A stretch of 64,000 nucleotides of DNA from Sepiola atlantica (lineage: Eukaryota > Mollusca > Cephalopoda > Sepiida > Sepiolidae). The stretch is from contig CAUVYP010000579.1 in the NCBI GenBank assembly GCA_963556195.1, positions 496,001-560,000 on the forward strand. Direction: 5' to 3'. This document shows, piece after piece, positions 48,682-61,700 of the stretch (the stretch's first letter is position 1; every line of letters starts with the position of its first letter). Under the pieces are notes generated by a model. It did not search any database. It was not told where the DNA came from and saw nothing but the letters and a program-made list of their open reading frames with translations. Position numbers and translations under genes: made by a program.

Positions 48682-50540
48682 TTGTTGATGTTTTGCGTAT
48701 TCAGTTTGTATCGACATATCTCCGGGAGTACAAGAGCTGAACTTCTGAAACTTGGTACTTCAGTAGAAAATGTGTGTCCGCTAATGTCTGCAAAGTTTCG
48801 GAGCACAATTCTTATAAATGTGGAAGTTATAAACAAAAGCGATATCAACTTAAAATCGCACTAAATTTTGTTGATGTTTTGCGTATTCAGTTTGTATCGA
48901 CATATCTCCGGGAGTACAAGAGCTGAACTTCTGAAACTTGGTACTTCAGTAGAAAATGTGTGTCCGCTAATGTCTGCAAAGTTTCGGAGCACAATTCTTA
49001 TAAATGTGGAAGTTATTAACACAAGCGATATACCTTTTAAATCGCACTAAATTTTGTTGATGTTTTGCGTATTCAGTTTGTATTGACATATCTCCGGGAG
49101 TACAAGAGCTGAACTTCTGAAACTTGGTACTTCAGTAGAAAATGTGTGTCCGCTAATGTCTGCAAAGTTTCAGAGCACAATTCTTATAAATGTGGAAGTT
49201 ATAAACAAAAGCGATATCAACTTAAAATCGCACTAAATTTTGTTGATGTTTTGCGTATTCAGTTTGTATCGACATATCTCCGGGAGTACAAGAGCTGAAC
49301 TTCTGAAACTTGGTACTTCAGTAGAAAATGTGTGTCCGCTAATGTCTGCAAAGTTTCGGAGCACAATTCTTATAAATGTGGAAGTTATTAACAAAAGACC
49401 TATCAACTTTAAATCGCACTAAATTTTGTTTATGTTTTGCGTATTCAGTTTGTATCGACATATCTCCGGGAGTACAAGAGCTGCACTTCTGAAACTTCGT
49501 ACATCAGTAGAAAATGTGTGTCCGCTATTGTCTGCAAAGTTTCGGAGCACAATTCTCATAAATGTGGAAGTTATAAACAAAAGCGATATCAACTTAAAAT
49601 CGCACTAAATTTTGTTGATGTTTTGCGTATTCAGTTTGTATCGACATATCTCCGGGAGTACAAGAGCTGAACTTCTGAAACTTGGTACTTCAGTAGAAAA
49701 TGTGTGTCCGCTAATGTCTGCAAAGTTTCGGAGCACAATTCTTATAAATGTGGAAGTTATTAACACAAGCGATATACCTTTTAAATCGCACTAAATTTTG
49801 TTGATGTTTTGCGTATTCAGTTTGTATCGACATATCTCCGGGAGTACAAGAGCTGAACTTCTGAAACTTGGTACTTCAGTAGAAAATGTGTGTCCGCTAA
49901 TGTCTGCAAAGTTTCAGAGCACAATTTGTATAAATGTGGAAGTTATAAACACAAGCGATATCAACTTAAAATCGCACTAAATTTTGTTGATGTTTTGCGT
50001 ATTCAGTTTGTATCGACATATCTCCGGGAGTACAAGAGCTGAACTTCTGAAACTTGGTACTTCAGTAGAAAATGTGTGTCCGCTAATGTCTGCAAAGTTT
50101 CGGAGCACAATTCTTATAAATGTGGAAGTTATTAACACAAGCGATATACCTTTTAAATCGCACTAAATTTTGTTGATGTTTTGCGTATTCAGTTTGTATT
50201 GACATATCTCCGGGAGTACAAGAGCTGAACTTCTGAAACTTGGTACTTCAGTAGAAAATGTGTGTCCGCTAATGTCTGCAAAGTTTCAGAGCACAATTCT
50301 TATAAATGTGGAAGTTATAAACAAAAGCGATATCAACTTAAAATCGCACTAAATTTTGTTGATGTTTTGCGTATTCAGTTTGTATCGACATATCTCCGGG
50401 AGTACAAGAGCTGAACTTCTGAAACTTGGTACTTCAGTAGAAAATGTGTGTCCGCTATTGTGTGCAAGGTTTCGGAGCACAATTCTCATAAATGTGGAAG
50501 TAATAACAAAAGCGATATCAACTTAAAATCGCACTAAATT
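48682..50540. repeat. Third HOR system, 10-monomer unit b (1859 bp)
   Basis: It repeats unit a with the same diagnostic sites in all ten monomers; I found no difference in the marks I compared. A third copy begins at 50541 and keeps the order for seven monomers until 51842, where it switches to an ATCTTCGGG monomer. Confidence 0.92.
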
Positions 50541-52586
50541 TTGTTGATGTTTTGCGTATTCAGTTTGTATCGACATATCTCCGGGAGTACAAGAGCTGAA
50601 CTTCTGAAACTTGGTACTTCAGTAGAAAATGTGTGTCCGCTAATGTCTGCAAAGTTTCGGAGCACAATTCTTATAAATGTGGAAGTTATAAACAAAAGCG
50701 ATATCAACTTAAAATCGCACTAAATTTTGTTGATGTTTTGCGTATTCAGTTTGTATCGACATATCTCCGGGAGTACAAGAGCTGAACTTCTGAAACTTGG
50801 TACTTCAGTAGAAAATGTGTGTCCGCTAATGTCTGCAAAGTTTCGGAGCACAATTCTTATAAATGTGGAAGTTATTAACACAAGCGATATACCTTTTAAA
50901 TCGCACTAAATTTTGTTGATGTTTTGCGTATTCAGTTTGTATTGACATATCTCCGGGAGTACAAGAGCTGAACTTCTGAAACTTGGTACTTCAGTAGAAA
51001 ATGTGTGTCCGCTAATGTCTGCAAAGTTTCAGAGCACAATTCTTATAAATGTGGAAGTTATAAACAAAAGCGATATCAACTTAAAATCGCACTAAATTTT
51101 GTTGATGTTTTGCGTATTCAGTTTGTATCGACATATCTCCGGGAGTACAAGAGCTGAACTTCTGAAACTTGGTACTTCAGTAGAAAATGTGTGTCCGCTA
51201 ATGTCTGCAAAGTTTCGGAGCACAATTCTTATAAATGTGGAAGTTATTAACAAAAGACCTATCAACTTTAAATCGCACTAAATTTTGTTTATGTTTTGCG
51301 TATTCAGTTTGTATCGACATATCTCCGGGAGTACAAGAGCTGCACTTCTGAAACTTCGTACATCAGTAGAAAATGTGTGTCCGCTATTGTCTGCAAAGTT
51401 TCGGAGCACAATTCTCATAAATGTGGAAGTTATAAACAAAAGCGATATCAACTTAAAATCGCACTAAATTTTGTTGATGTTTTGCGTATTCAGTTTGTAT
51501 CGACATATCTCCGGGAGTACAAGAGCTGAACTTCTGAAACTTGGTACTTCAGTAGAAAATGTGTGTCCGCTAATGTCTGCAAAGTTTCGGAGCACAATTC
51601 TTATAAATGTGGAAGTTATTAACACAAGCGATATACCTTTTAAATCGCACTAAATTTTGTTGATGTTTTGCGTATTCAGTTTGTATCGACATATCTCCGG
51701 GAGTACAAGAGCTGAACTTCTGAAACTTGGTACTTCAGTAGAAAATGTGTGTCCGCTAATGTCTGCAAAGTTTCAGAGCACAATTTGTATAAATGTGGAA
51801 GTTATAAACACAAGCGATATCAACTTAAAATCGCACTAAATTTTGTTGATGTTTTGCGTATTCAGTTTGTATCGACATATCTTCGGGAGTACAAGAGCTG
51901 AACTTCTGAAACTTGGTACTTCAGTAGAAAATGTGTGTCCGCTAATGTCTGCAAAGTTTCAGAGCACAATTCTTATAAATGTGGAAGTTATAAACAAAAG
52001 CGGTATCAACTTAAAATCGCACTAAATTTTGTTGATGTTTTGCGTATTCAGTTTGTATCGACATATCTCCGGGAGTACAAGAGCTGAACTTCTGAAACTT
52101 GGTACTTCAGTAGAAAATGTGTGTCCGCTAATGTCTGCAAAGTTTCAGAGCACAATTTGTATAAATGTGGAAGTTATAAACACAAGCGATATACCTTTTA
52201 AATCGCACTAAATTTTGTTGATGTTTTGCGTATTCAGTTTGTATCGACATATCTCCGGGAGTACAAGAGCTGAACTTCTGAAACTTGGTACTTCAGTAGA
52301 AAATGTGTGTCCGCTAATGTCTGCAAAGTTTCGGAGCACAATTCTTATAAATGTGGAAGTTATAAACAAAAGCGATATCAACTTAAAATCGCACTAAATT
52401 TTGTTGATGTTTTGCGTATTCAGTTTGTATCGACATATCTCCGGGAGTACAAGAGCTGAACTTCTGAAACTTGGTACTTCAGTAGAAAATGTGTGTCCGC
52501 TAATGTCTGCAAAGTTTCGGAGCACAATTCTTATAAATGTGGAAGTTATTAACACAAGCGATATACCTTTTAAATCGCACTAAATT

Positions 52587-53516
52587 TTGTTGATGTTTTG
52601 CGTATTCAGTTTGTATCGACATATCTCCGGGAGTACAAGAGCTGAACTTCTGAAACTTGGTACTTCAGTAGAAAATGTGTGTCCGCTAATGTCTGCAAAG
52701 TTTCAGAGCACAATTTGTATAAATGTGGAAGTTATAAACACAAGCGATATCAACTTAAAATCGCACTAAATTTTGTTGATGTTTTGCGTATTCAGTTTGT
52801 ATCGACATATCTTCGGGAGTACAAGAGCTTAACTTCTGAAACTTGGTACTTCAGTAGAAAATGTGTGTCCGCTAATGTCTGCAAAGTTTCAGAGCACAAT
52901 TCTTATAAATGTGGAAGTTATAAACAAAAGCGGTATCAACTTAAAATCGCACTAAATTTTGTTGATGTTTTGCGTATTCAGTTTGTATCGACATATCTCC
53001 GGGAGTACAAGAGCTGAACTTCTGAAACTTGGTACTTCAGTAGAAAATGTGTGTCCGCTAATGTCTGCAAAGTTTCAGAGCACAATTTGTATAAATGTGG
53101 AAGTTATAAACACAAGCGATATCAACTTAAAATCGCACTAAATTTTGTTGATGTTTTGCGTATTCAGTTTGTATCGACATATCTCCGGGAGTACAAGAGC
53201 TGAACTTCTGAAACTTGGTACTTCAGTAGAAAATGTGTGTCCGCTAATGTCTGCAAAGTTTCGGAGCACAATTCTTATAAATGTGGAAGTTATAAACAAA
53301 AGCGATATCAACTTAAAATCGCACTAAATTTTGTTGATGTTTTGCGTATTCAGTTTGTATCGACATATCTCCGGGAGTACAAGAGCTGAACTTCTGAAAC
53401 TTGGTACTTCAGTAGAAAATGTGTGTCCGCTAATGTCTGCAAAGTTTCGGAGCACAATTCTTATAAATGTGGAAGTTATTAACAAAAGACTTATCAACTT
53501 TAAATCGCACTAAATT
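52587..53516. repeat. Five-monomer tandem duplication, copy 1 (930 bp)
   Basis: Order: tail D, ATCTTCGGG/GAGCTTAAC/AAGCGGTATC, tail D, tail A, tail C. The same five monomers follow at once at 53517. The GAGCTTAAC change removes a TGA in a second frame and lets it stay open over 112 codons across two monomers. That is a side effect, not a gene. Confidence 0.9.
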
Positions 53517-54446
53517 TTGTTTATGTTTTGCGTATTCAGTTTGTATCGACATATCTCCGGGAGTACAAGAGCTGAACTTCTGAAACTTGGTACTTCAGTA
53601 GAAAATGTGTGTCCGCTAATGTCTGCAAAGTTTCAGAGCACAATTTGTATAAATGTGGAAGTTATAAACACAAGCGATATCAACTTAAAATCGCACTAAA
53701 TTTTGTTGATGTTTTGCGTATTCAGTTTGTATCGACATATCTTCGGGAGTACAAGAGCTTAACTTCTGAAACTTGGTACTTCAGTAGAAAATGTGTGTCC
53801 GCTAATGTCTGCAAAGTTTCAGAGCACAATTCTTATAAATGTGGAAGTTATAAACAAAAGCGGTATCAACTTAAAATCGCACTAAATTTTGTTGATGTTT
53901 TGCGTATTCAGTTTGTATCGACATATCTCCGGGAGTACAAGAGCTGAACTTCTGAAACTTGGTACTTCAGTAGAAAATGTGTGTCCGCTAATGTCTGCAA
54001 AGTTTCAGAGCACAATTTGTATAAATGTGGAAGTTATAAACACAAGCGATATCAACTTAAAATCGCACTAAATTTTGTTGATGTTTTGCGTATTCAGTTT
54101 GTATCGACATATCTCCGGGAGTACAAGAGCTGAACTTCTGAAACTTGGTACTTCAGTAGAAAATGTGTGTCCGCTAATGTCTGCAAAGTTTCGGAGCACA
54201 ATTCTTATAAATGTGGAAGTTATAAACAAAAGCGATATCAACTTAAAATCGCACTAAATTTTGTTGATGTTTTGCGTATTCAGTTTGTATCGACATATCT
54301 CCGGGAGTACAAGAGCTGAACTTCTGAAACTTGGTACTTCAGTAGAAAATGTGTGTCCGCTAATGTCTGCAAAGTTTCGGAGCACAATTCTTATAAATGT
54401 GGAAGTTATTAACAAAAGACTTATCAACTTTAAATCGCACTAAATT
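53517..54446. repeat. Five-monomer tandem duplication, copy 2 (930 bp)
   Basis: It repeats the preceding five monomers. Its first monomer starts with TTTATG instead of TTGATG, as expected downstream of a tail-C monomer, so the exchange point probably lies near the monomer start. The pair recurs at 59096-60025 and 60026-60955 inside the larger duplicate, so the 930-bp event came before the 6509-bp event. Confidence 0.9.
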
Positions 54447-54632
54447 TTGTTTATGTTTTGCGTATTCAGTTTGTATCGACATATCTCCGGGAGTACAAGA
54501 GCTGAACTTCTGAAACTTGGTACATCAGTAGAAAATGTGTGTCCGCTATTGTGTGCAAGGTTTCGGAGCACAATTCTCATAAATGTGGAAGTTATAAACA
54601 AAAGCGATATCAACTTATAATCGCACTAAATT
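54447..54632. repeat. GTGTGCAAGG monomer, full length, with CTTATAATCGC
   Basis: TTTATG, GTACATCAG, CGCTATTGTGTGCAAGG and CTCATAA as in the 184-bp type, but with an intact CGGGAGTAC and GTTATAAAC, plus CTTATAATCGC where others have CTTAAAATCGC. Copies are at 60956 and 63560. It represents an undeleted branch of the family that gave the 184-bp monomers. Confidence 0.85.
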
Positions 54633-55748
54633 TTGTTGATGTTTTGCGTATTCAGTTTGTATCGACATATCTCCGGGAGTACAAGAGCTGAACTTCTGAA
54701 ACTTGGTACTTCAGTAGAAAATGTGTGTCCGCTAATGTCTGCAAAGTTTCGGAGCACAATTCTTATAAATGTGGAAGTTATTAACAAAAGACCTATCAAC
54801 TTTAAATCGCACTAAATTTTGTTTATGTTTTGCGTATTCAGTTTGTATCGACATATCTCCGGGAGTACAAGAGCTGAACTTCTGAAACTTCGTACATCAG
54901 TAGAAAATGTGTGTCCGCTATTGTCTGCAAAGTTTCGGAGCACAATTCTCATAAATGTGGAAGTTATAAACAAAAGCGATATCAACTTAAAATCGCACTA
55001 AATTTTGTTGATGTTTTGCGTATTCAGTTTGTATCGACATATCTCCGGGAGTACAAGAGCTGAACTTCTGAAACTTGGTACTTCAGTAGAAAATGTGTGT
55101 CCGCTAATGTCTGCAAAGTTTCGGAGCACAATTCTTATAAATGTGGAAGTTATTAACACAAGCGATATACCTTTTAAATCGCACTAAATTTTGTTGATGT
55201 TTTGCGTATTCAGTTTGTATCGACATATCTCCGGGAGTACAAGAGCTGAACTTCTGAAACTTGGTACTTCAGTAGAAAATGTGTGTCCGCTAATGTCTGC
55301 AAAGTTTCGGAGCACAATTCTTATAAATGTGGAAGTTATTAACACAAGCGATATACCTTTTAAATCGCACTAAATTTTGTTGATGTTTTGCGTATTCAGT
55401 TTGTATCGACATATCTCCGGGAGTACAAGAGCTGAACTTCTGAAACTTGGTACTTCAGTAGAAAATGTGTGTCCGCTAATGTCTGCAAAGTTTCGGAACA
55501 CAATTCTTATAAATGTGGAAGTTATTAACAAAAGACTTATCAACTTTAAATCGCACTAAATTTTGTTTATGTTTTGCGTATTCAGTTTGTATCGACATAT
55601 CTCCGGGAGTACAAGAGCTGAACTTCTGAAACTTGGTACATCAGTAGTAAATGTGTGTCCGCTATTGTGTGCAAGGTTTCGGAGCACAATTCCCATAAAT
55701 GTGGAAGTTATAAACAAAAGCGATATCAACTTAAAATCGCACTAAATT

Positions 55749-58700
55749 TTGTTGATGTTTTGCGTATTCAGTTTGTATCGACATATCTCCGGGAGTACAA
55801 GAGCTGAACTTCTGAAACTTGGTACTTCAGTAGAAAATGTGTGTCCGCTAATGTCTGCAAAGTTTCGGAGCACAATTCTTATAAATGTGGAAGTTATTAA
55901 CAAAAGACCTATCAACTTTAAATCGCACTAAATTTTGTTTATGTTTTGCGTATTCAGTTTGTATCGACATATCTCCGGGAGTACAAGAGCTGCACTTCTG
56001 AAACTTCGTACATCAGTAGAAAATGTGTGTCCGCTATTGTCTGCAAAGTTTCGGAGCACAATTCTCATAAATGTGGAAGTTATAAACAAAAGCGATATCA
56101 ACTTAAAATCGCACTAAATTTTGTTGATGTTTTGCGTATTCAGTTTGTATCGACATATCTCCGGGAGTACAAGAGCTGAACTTCTGAAACTTGGTACTTC
56201 AGTAGAAAATGTGTGTCCGCTAATGTCTGCAAAGTTTCGGAGCACAATTCTTATAAATGTGGAAGTTATTAACACAAGCGATATACCTTTTAAATCGCAC
56301 TAAATTTTGTTGATGTTTTGCGTATTCAGTTTGTATCGACATATCTCCGGGAGTACAAGAGCTGAACTTCTGAAACTTGGTACTTCAGTAGAAAATGTGT
56401 GTCCGCTAATGTCTGCAAAGTTTCAGAGCACAATTTGTATAAATGTGGAAGTTATAAACACAAGCGATATCAACTTAAAATCGCACTAAATTTTGTTGAT
56501 GTTTTGCGTATTCAGTTTGTATCGACATATCTCCGGGAGTACAAGAGCTGAACTTCTGAAACTTGGTACTTCAGTAGAAAATGTGTGTCCGCTAATGTCT
56601 GCAAAGTTTCGGAGCACAATTCTTATAAATGTGGAAGTTATTAACACAAGCGATATACCTTTTAAATCGCACTAAATTTTGTTGATGTTTTGCGTATTCA
56701 GTTTGTATTGACATATCTCCGGGAGTACAAGAGCTGAACTTCTGAAACTTGGTACTTCAGTAGAAAATGTGTGTCCGCTAATGTCTGCAAAGTTTCAGAG
56801 CACAATTCTTATAAATGTGGAAGTTATAAACAAAAGCGATATCAACTTAAAATCGCACTAAATTTTGTTGATGTTTTGCGTATTCAGTTTGTATCGACAT
56901 ATCTCCGGGAGTACAAGAGCTGAACTTCTGAAACTTGGTACTTCAGTAGAAAATGTGTGTCCGCTATTGTGTGCAAGGTTTCGGAGCACAATTCTCATAA
57001 ATGTGGAAGTAATAACAAAAGCGATATCAACTTAAAATCGCACTAAATTTTGTTGATGTTTTGCGTATTCAGTTTGTATCGACATATCTCCGGGAGTACA
57101 AGAGCTGAACTTCTGAAACTTGGTACTTCAGTAGAAAATGTGTGTCCGCTAATGTCTGCAAAGTTTCGGAGCACAATTCTTATAAATGTGGAAGTTATAA
57201 ACAAAAGCGATATCAACTTAAAATCGCACTAAATTTTGTTGATGTTTTGCGTATTCAGTTTGTATCGACATATCTCCGGGAGTACAAGAGCTGAACTTCT
57301 GAAACTTGGTACTTCAGTAGAAAATGTGTGTCCGCTAATGTCTGCAAAGTTTCGGAGCACAATTCTTATAAATGTGGAAGTTATTAACACAAGCGATATA
57401 CCTTTTAAATCGCACTAAATTTTGTTGATGTTTTGCGTATTCAGTTTGTATTGACATATCTCCGGGAGTACAAGAGCTGAACTTCTGAAACTTGGTACTT
57501 CAGTAGAAAATGTGTGTCCGCTAATGTCTGCAAAGTTTCAGAGCACAATTCTTATAAATGTGGAAGTTATAAACAAAAGCGATATCAACTTAAAATCGCA
57601 CTAAATTTTGTTGATGTTTTGCGTATTCAGTTTGTATCGACATATCTCCGGGAGTACAAGAGCTGAACTTCTGAAACTTGGTACTTCAGTAGAAAATGTG
57701 TGTCCGCTAATGTCTGCAAAGTTTCGGAGCACAATTCTTATAAATGTGGAAGTTATTAACAAAAGACCTATCAACTTTAAATCGCACTAAATTTTGTTTA
57801 TGTTTTGCGTATTCAGTTTGTATCGACATATCTCCGGGAGTACAAGAGCTGCACTTCTGAAACTTCGTACATCAGTAGAAAATATGTGTCCGCTATTGTC
57901 TGCAAAGTTTCGGAGCACAATTCTCATAAATGTGGAAGTTATAAACAAAAGCGATATCAACTTAAAATCGCACTAAATTTTGTTGATGTTTTGCGTATTC
58001 AGTTTGTATCGACATATCTCCGGGAGTACAAGAGCTGAACTTCTGAAACTTGGTACTTCAGTAGAAAATGTGTGTCCGCTAATGTCTGCAAAGTTTCGGA
58101 GCACAATTCTTATAAATGTGGAAGTTATTAACACAAGCGATATACCTTTTAAATCGCACTAAATTTTGTTGATGTTTTGCGTATTCAGTTTGTATCGACA
58201 TATCTCCGGGAGTACAAGAGCTGAACTTCTGAAACTTGGTACTTCAGTAGAAAATGTGTGTCCGCTAATGTCTGCAAAGTTTCAGAGCACAATTTGTATA
58301 AATGTGGAAGTTATAAACACAAGCGATATCAACTTAAAATCGCACTAAATTTTGTTGATGTTTTGCGTATTCAGTTTGTATCGACATATCTTCGGGAGTA
58401 CAAGAGCTGAACTTCTGAAACTTGGTACTTCAGTAGAAAATGTGTGTCCGCTAATGTCTGCAAAGTTTCAGAGCACAATTCTTATAAATGTGGAAGTTAT
58501 AAACAAAAGCGGTATCAACTTAAAATCGCACTAAATTTTGTTGATGTTTTGCGTATTCAGTTTGTATCGACATATCTCCGGGAGTACAAGAGCTGAACTT
58601 CTGAAACTTGGTACTTCAGTAGAAAATGTGTGTCCGCTAATGTCTGCAAAGTTTCAGAGCACAATTTGTATAAATGTGGAAGTTATAAACACAAGCGATA

Positions 58701-61700
58701 TACCTTTTAAATCGCACTAAATTTTGTTGATGTTTTGCGTATTCAGTTTGTATCGACATATCTCCGGGAGTACAAGAGCTGAACTTCTGAAACTTGGTAC
58801 TTCAGTAGAAAATGTGTGTCCGCTAATGTCTGCAAAGTTTCGGAGCACAATTCTTATAAATGTGGAAGTTATAAACAAAAGCGATATCAACTTAAAATCG
58901 CACTAAATTTTGTTGATGTTTTGCGTATTCAGTTTGTATCGACATATCTCCGGGAGTACAAGAGCTGAACTTCTGAAACTTGGTACTTCAGTAGAAAATG
59001 TGTGTCCGCTAATGTCTGCAAAGTTTCGGAGCACAATTCTTATAAATGTGGAAGTTATTAACACAAGCGATATACCTTTTAAATCGCACTAAATTTTGTT
59101 GATGTTTTGCGTATTCAGTTTGTATCGACATATCTCCGGGAGTACAAGAGCTGAACTTCTGAAACTTGGTACTTCAGTAGAAAATGTGTGTCCGCTAATG
59201 TCTGCAAAGTTTCAGAGCACAATTTGTATAAATGTGGAAGTTATAAACACAAGCGATATCAACTTAAAATCGCACTAAATTTTGTTGATGTTTTGCGTAT
59301 TCAGTTTGTATCGACATATCTTCGGGAGTACAAGAGCTTAACTTCTGAAACTTGGTACTTCAGTAGAAAATGTGTGTCCGCTAATGTCTGCAAAGTTTCA
59401 GAGCACAATTCTTATAAATGTGGAAGTTATAAACAAAAGCGGTATCAACTTAAAATCGCACTAAATTTTGTTGATGTTTTGCGTATTCAGTTTGTATCGA
59501 CATATCTCCGGGAGTACAAGAGCTGAACTTCTGAAACTTGGTACTTCAGTAGAAAATGTGTGTCCGCTAATGTCTGCAAAGTTTCAGAGCACAATTTGTA
59601 TAAATGTGGAAGTTATAAACACAAGCGATATCAACTTAAAATCGCACTAAATTTTGTTGATGTTTTGCGTATTCAGTTTGTATCGACATATCTCCGGGAG
59701 TACAAGAGCTGAACTTCTGAAACTTGGTACTTCAGTAGAAAATGTGTGTCCGCTAATGTCTGCAAAGTTTCGGAGCACAATTCTTATAAATGTGGAAGTT
59801 ATAAACAAAAGCGATATCAACTTAAAATCGCACTAAATTTTGTTGATGTTTTGCGTATTCAGTTTGTATCGACATATCTCCGGGAGTACAAGAGCTGAAC
59901 TTCTGAAACTTGGTACTTCAGTAGAAAATGTGTGTCCGCTAATGTCTGCAAAGTTTCGGAGCACAATTCTTATAAATGTGGAAGTTATTAACAAAAGACT
60001 TATCAACTTTAAATCGCACTAAATTTTGTTTATGTTTTGCGTATTCAGTTTGTATCGACATATCTCCGGGAGTACAAGAGCTGAACTTCTGAAACTTGGT
60101 ACTTCAGTAGAAAATGTGTGTCCGCTAATGTCTGCAAAGTTTCAGAGCACAATTTGTATAAATGTGGAAGTTATAAACACAAGCGATATCAACTTAAAAT
60201 CGCACTAAATTTTGTTGATGTTTTGCGTATTCAGTTTGTATCGACATATCTTCGGGAGTACAAGAGCTTAACTTCTGAAACTTGGTACTTCAGTAGAAAA
60301 TGTGTGTCCGCTAATGTCTGCAAAGTTTCAGAGCACAATTCTTATAAATGTGGAAGTTATAAACAAAAGCGGTATCAACTTAAAATCGCACTAAATTTTG
60401 TTGATGTTTTGCGTATTCAGTTTGTATCGACATATCTCCGGGAGTACAAGAGCTGAACTTCTGAAACTTGGTACTTCAGTAGAAAATGTGTGTCCGCTAA
60501 TGTCTGCAAAGTTTCAGAGCACAATTTGTATAAATGTGGAAGTTATAAACACAAGCGATATCAACTTAAAATCGCACTAAATTTTGTTGATGTTTTGCGT
60601 ATTCAGTTTGTATCGACATATCTCCGGGAGTACAAGAGCTGAACTTCTGAAACTTGGTACTTCAGTAGAAAATGTGTGTCCGCTAATGTCTGCAAAGTTT
60701 CGGAGCACAATTCTTATAAATGTGGAAGTTATAAACAAAAGCGATATCAACTTAAAATCGCACTAAATTTTGTTGATGTTTTGCGTATTCAGTTTGTATC
60801 GACATATCTCCGGGAGTACAAGAGCTGAACTTCTGAAACTTGGTACTTCAGTAGAAAATGTGTGTCCGCTAATGTCTGCAAAGTTTCGGAGCACAATTCT
60901 TATAAATGTGGAAGTTATTAACAAAAGACTTATCAACTTTAAATCGCACTAAATTTTGTTTATGTTTTGCGTATTCAGTTTGTATCGACATATCTCCGGG
61001 AGTACAAGAGCTGAACTTCTGAAACTTGGTACATCAGTAGAAAATGTGTGTCCGCTATTGTGTGCAAGGTTTCGGAGCACAATTCTCATAAATGTGGAAG
61101 TTATAAACAAAAGCGATATCAACTTATAATCGCACTAAATTTTGTTGATGTTTTGCGTATTCAGTTTGTATCGACATATCTCCGGGAGTACAAGAGCTGA
61201 ACTTCTGAAACTTGGTACTTCAGTAGAAAATGTGTGTCCGCTAATGTCTGCAAAGTTTCGGAGCACAATTCTTATAAATGTGGAAGTTATTAACAAAAGA
61301 CCTATCAACTTTAAATCGCACTAAATTTTGTTTATGTTTTGCGTATTCAGTTTGTATCGACATATCTCCGGGAGTACAAGAGCTGAACTTCTGAAACTTC
61401 GTACATCAGTAGAAAATGTGTGTCCGCTATTGTCTGCAAAGTTTCGGAGCACAATTCTCATAAATGTGGAAGTTATAAACAAAAGCGATATCAACTTAAA
61501 ATCGCACTAAATTTTGTTGATGTTTTGCGTATTCAGTTTGTATCGACATATCTCCGGGAGTACAAGAGCTGAACTTCTGAAACTTGGTACTTCAGTAGAA
61601 AATGTGTGTCCGCTAATGTCTGCAAAGTTTCGGAGCACAATTCTTATAAATGTGGAAGTTATTAACACAAGCGATATACCTTTTAAATCGCACTAAATTT

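Larger units (their letters stand above)
49240..55748. repeat. Large tandem duplication, left copy (35 monomers, 6509 bp)
   Basis: Every diagnostic mark in this segment recurs 6509 bases later. It contains the anchor at 50356, ATCTTCGGG/AAGCGGTATC monomers (51843, 52773, 53703), a rare tail-B monomer with AATTTGTATAAAT (52029), a CTTATAATCGC monomer (54447), TTTCGGAACAC (55377) and GTAGTAAATG/CCCATAA (55563). The length is 35 x 186 minus 1, as expected with one 185-bp anchor. Confidence 0.9.
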
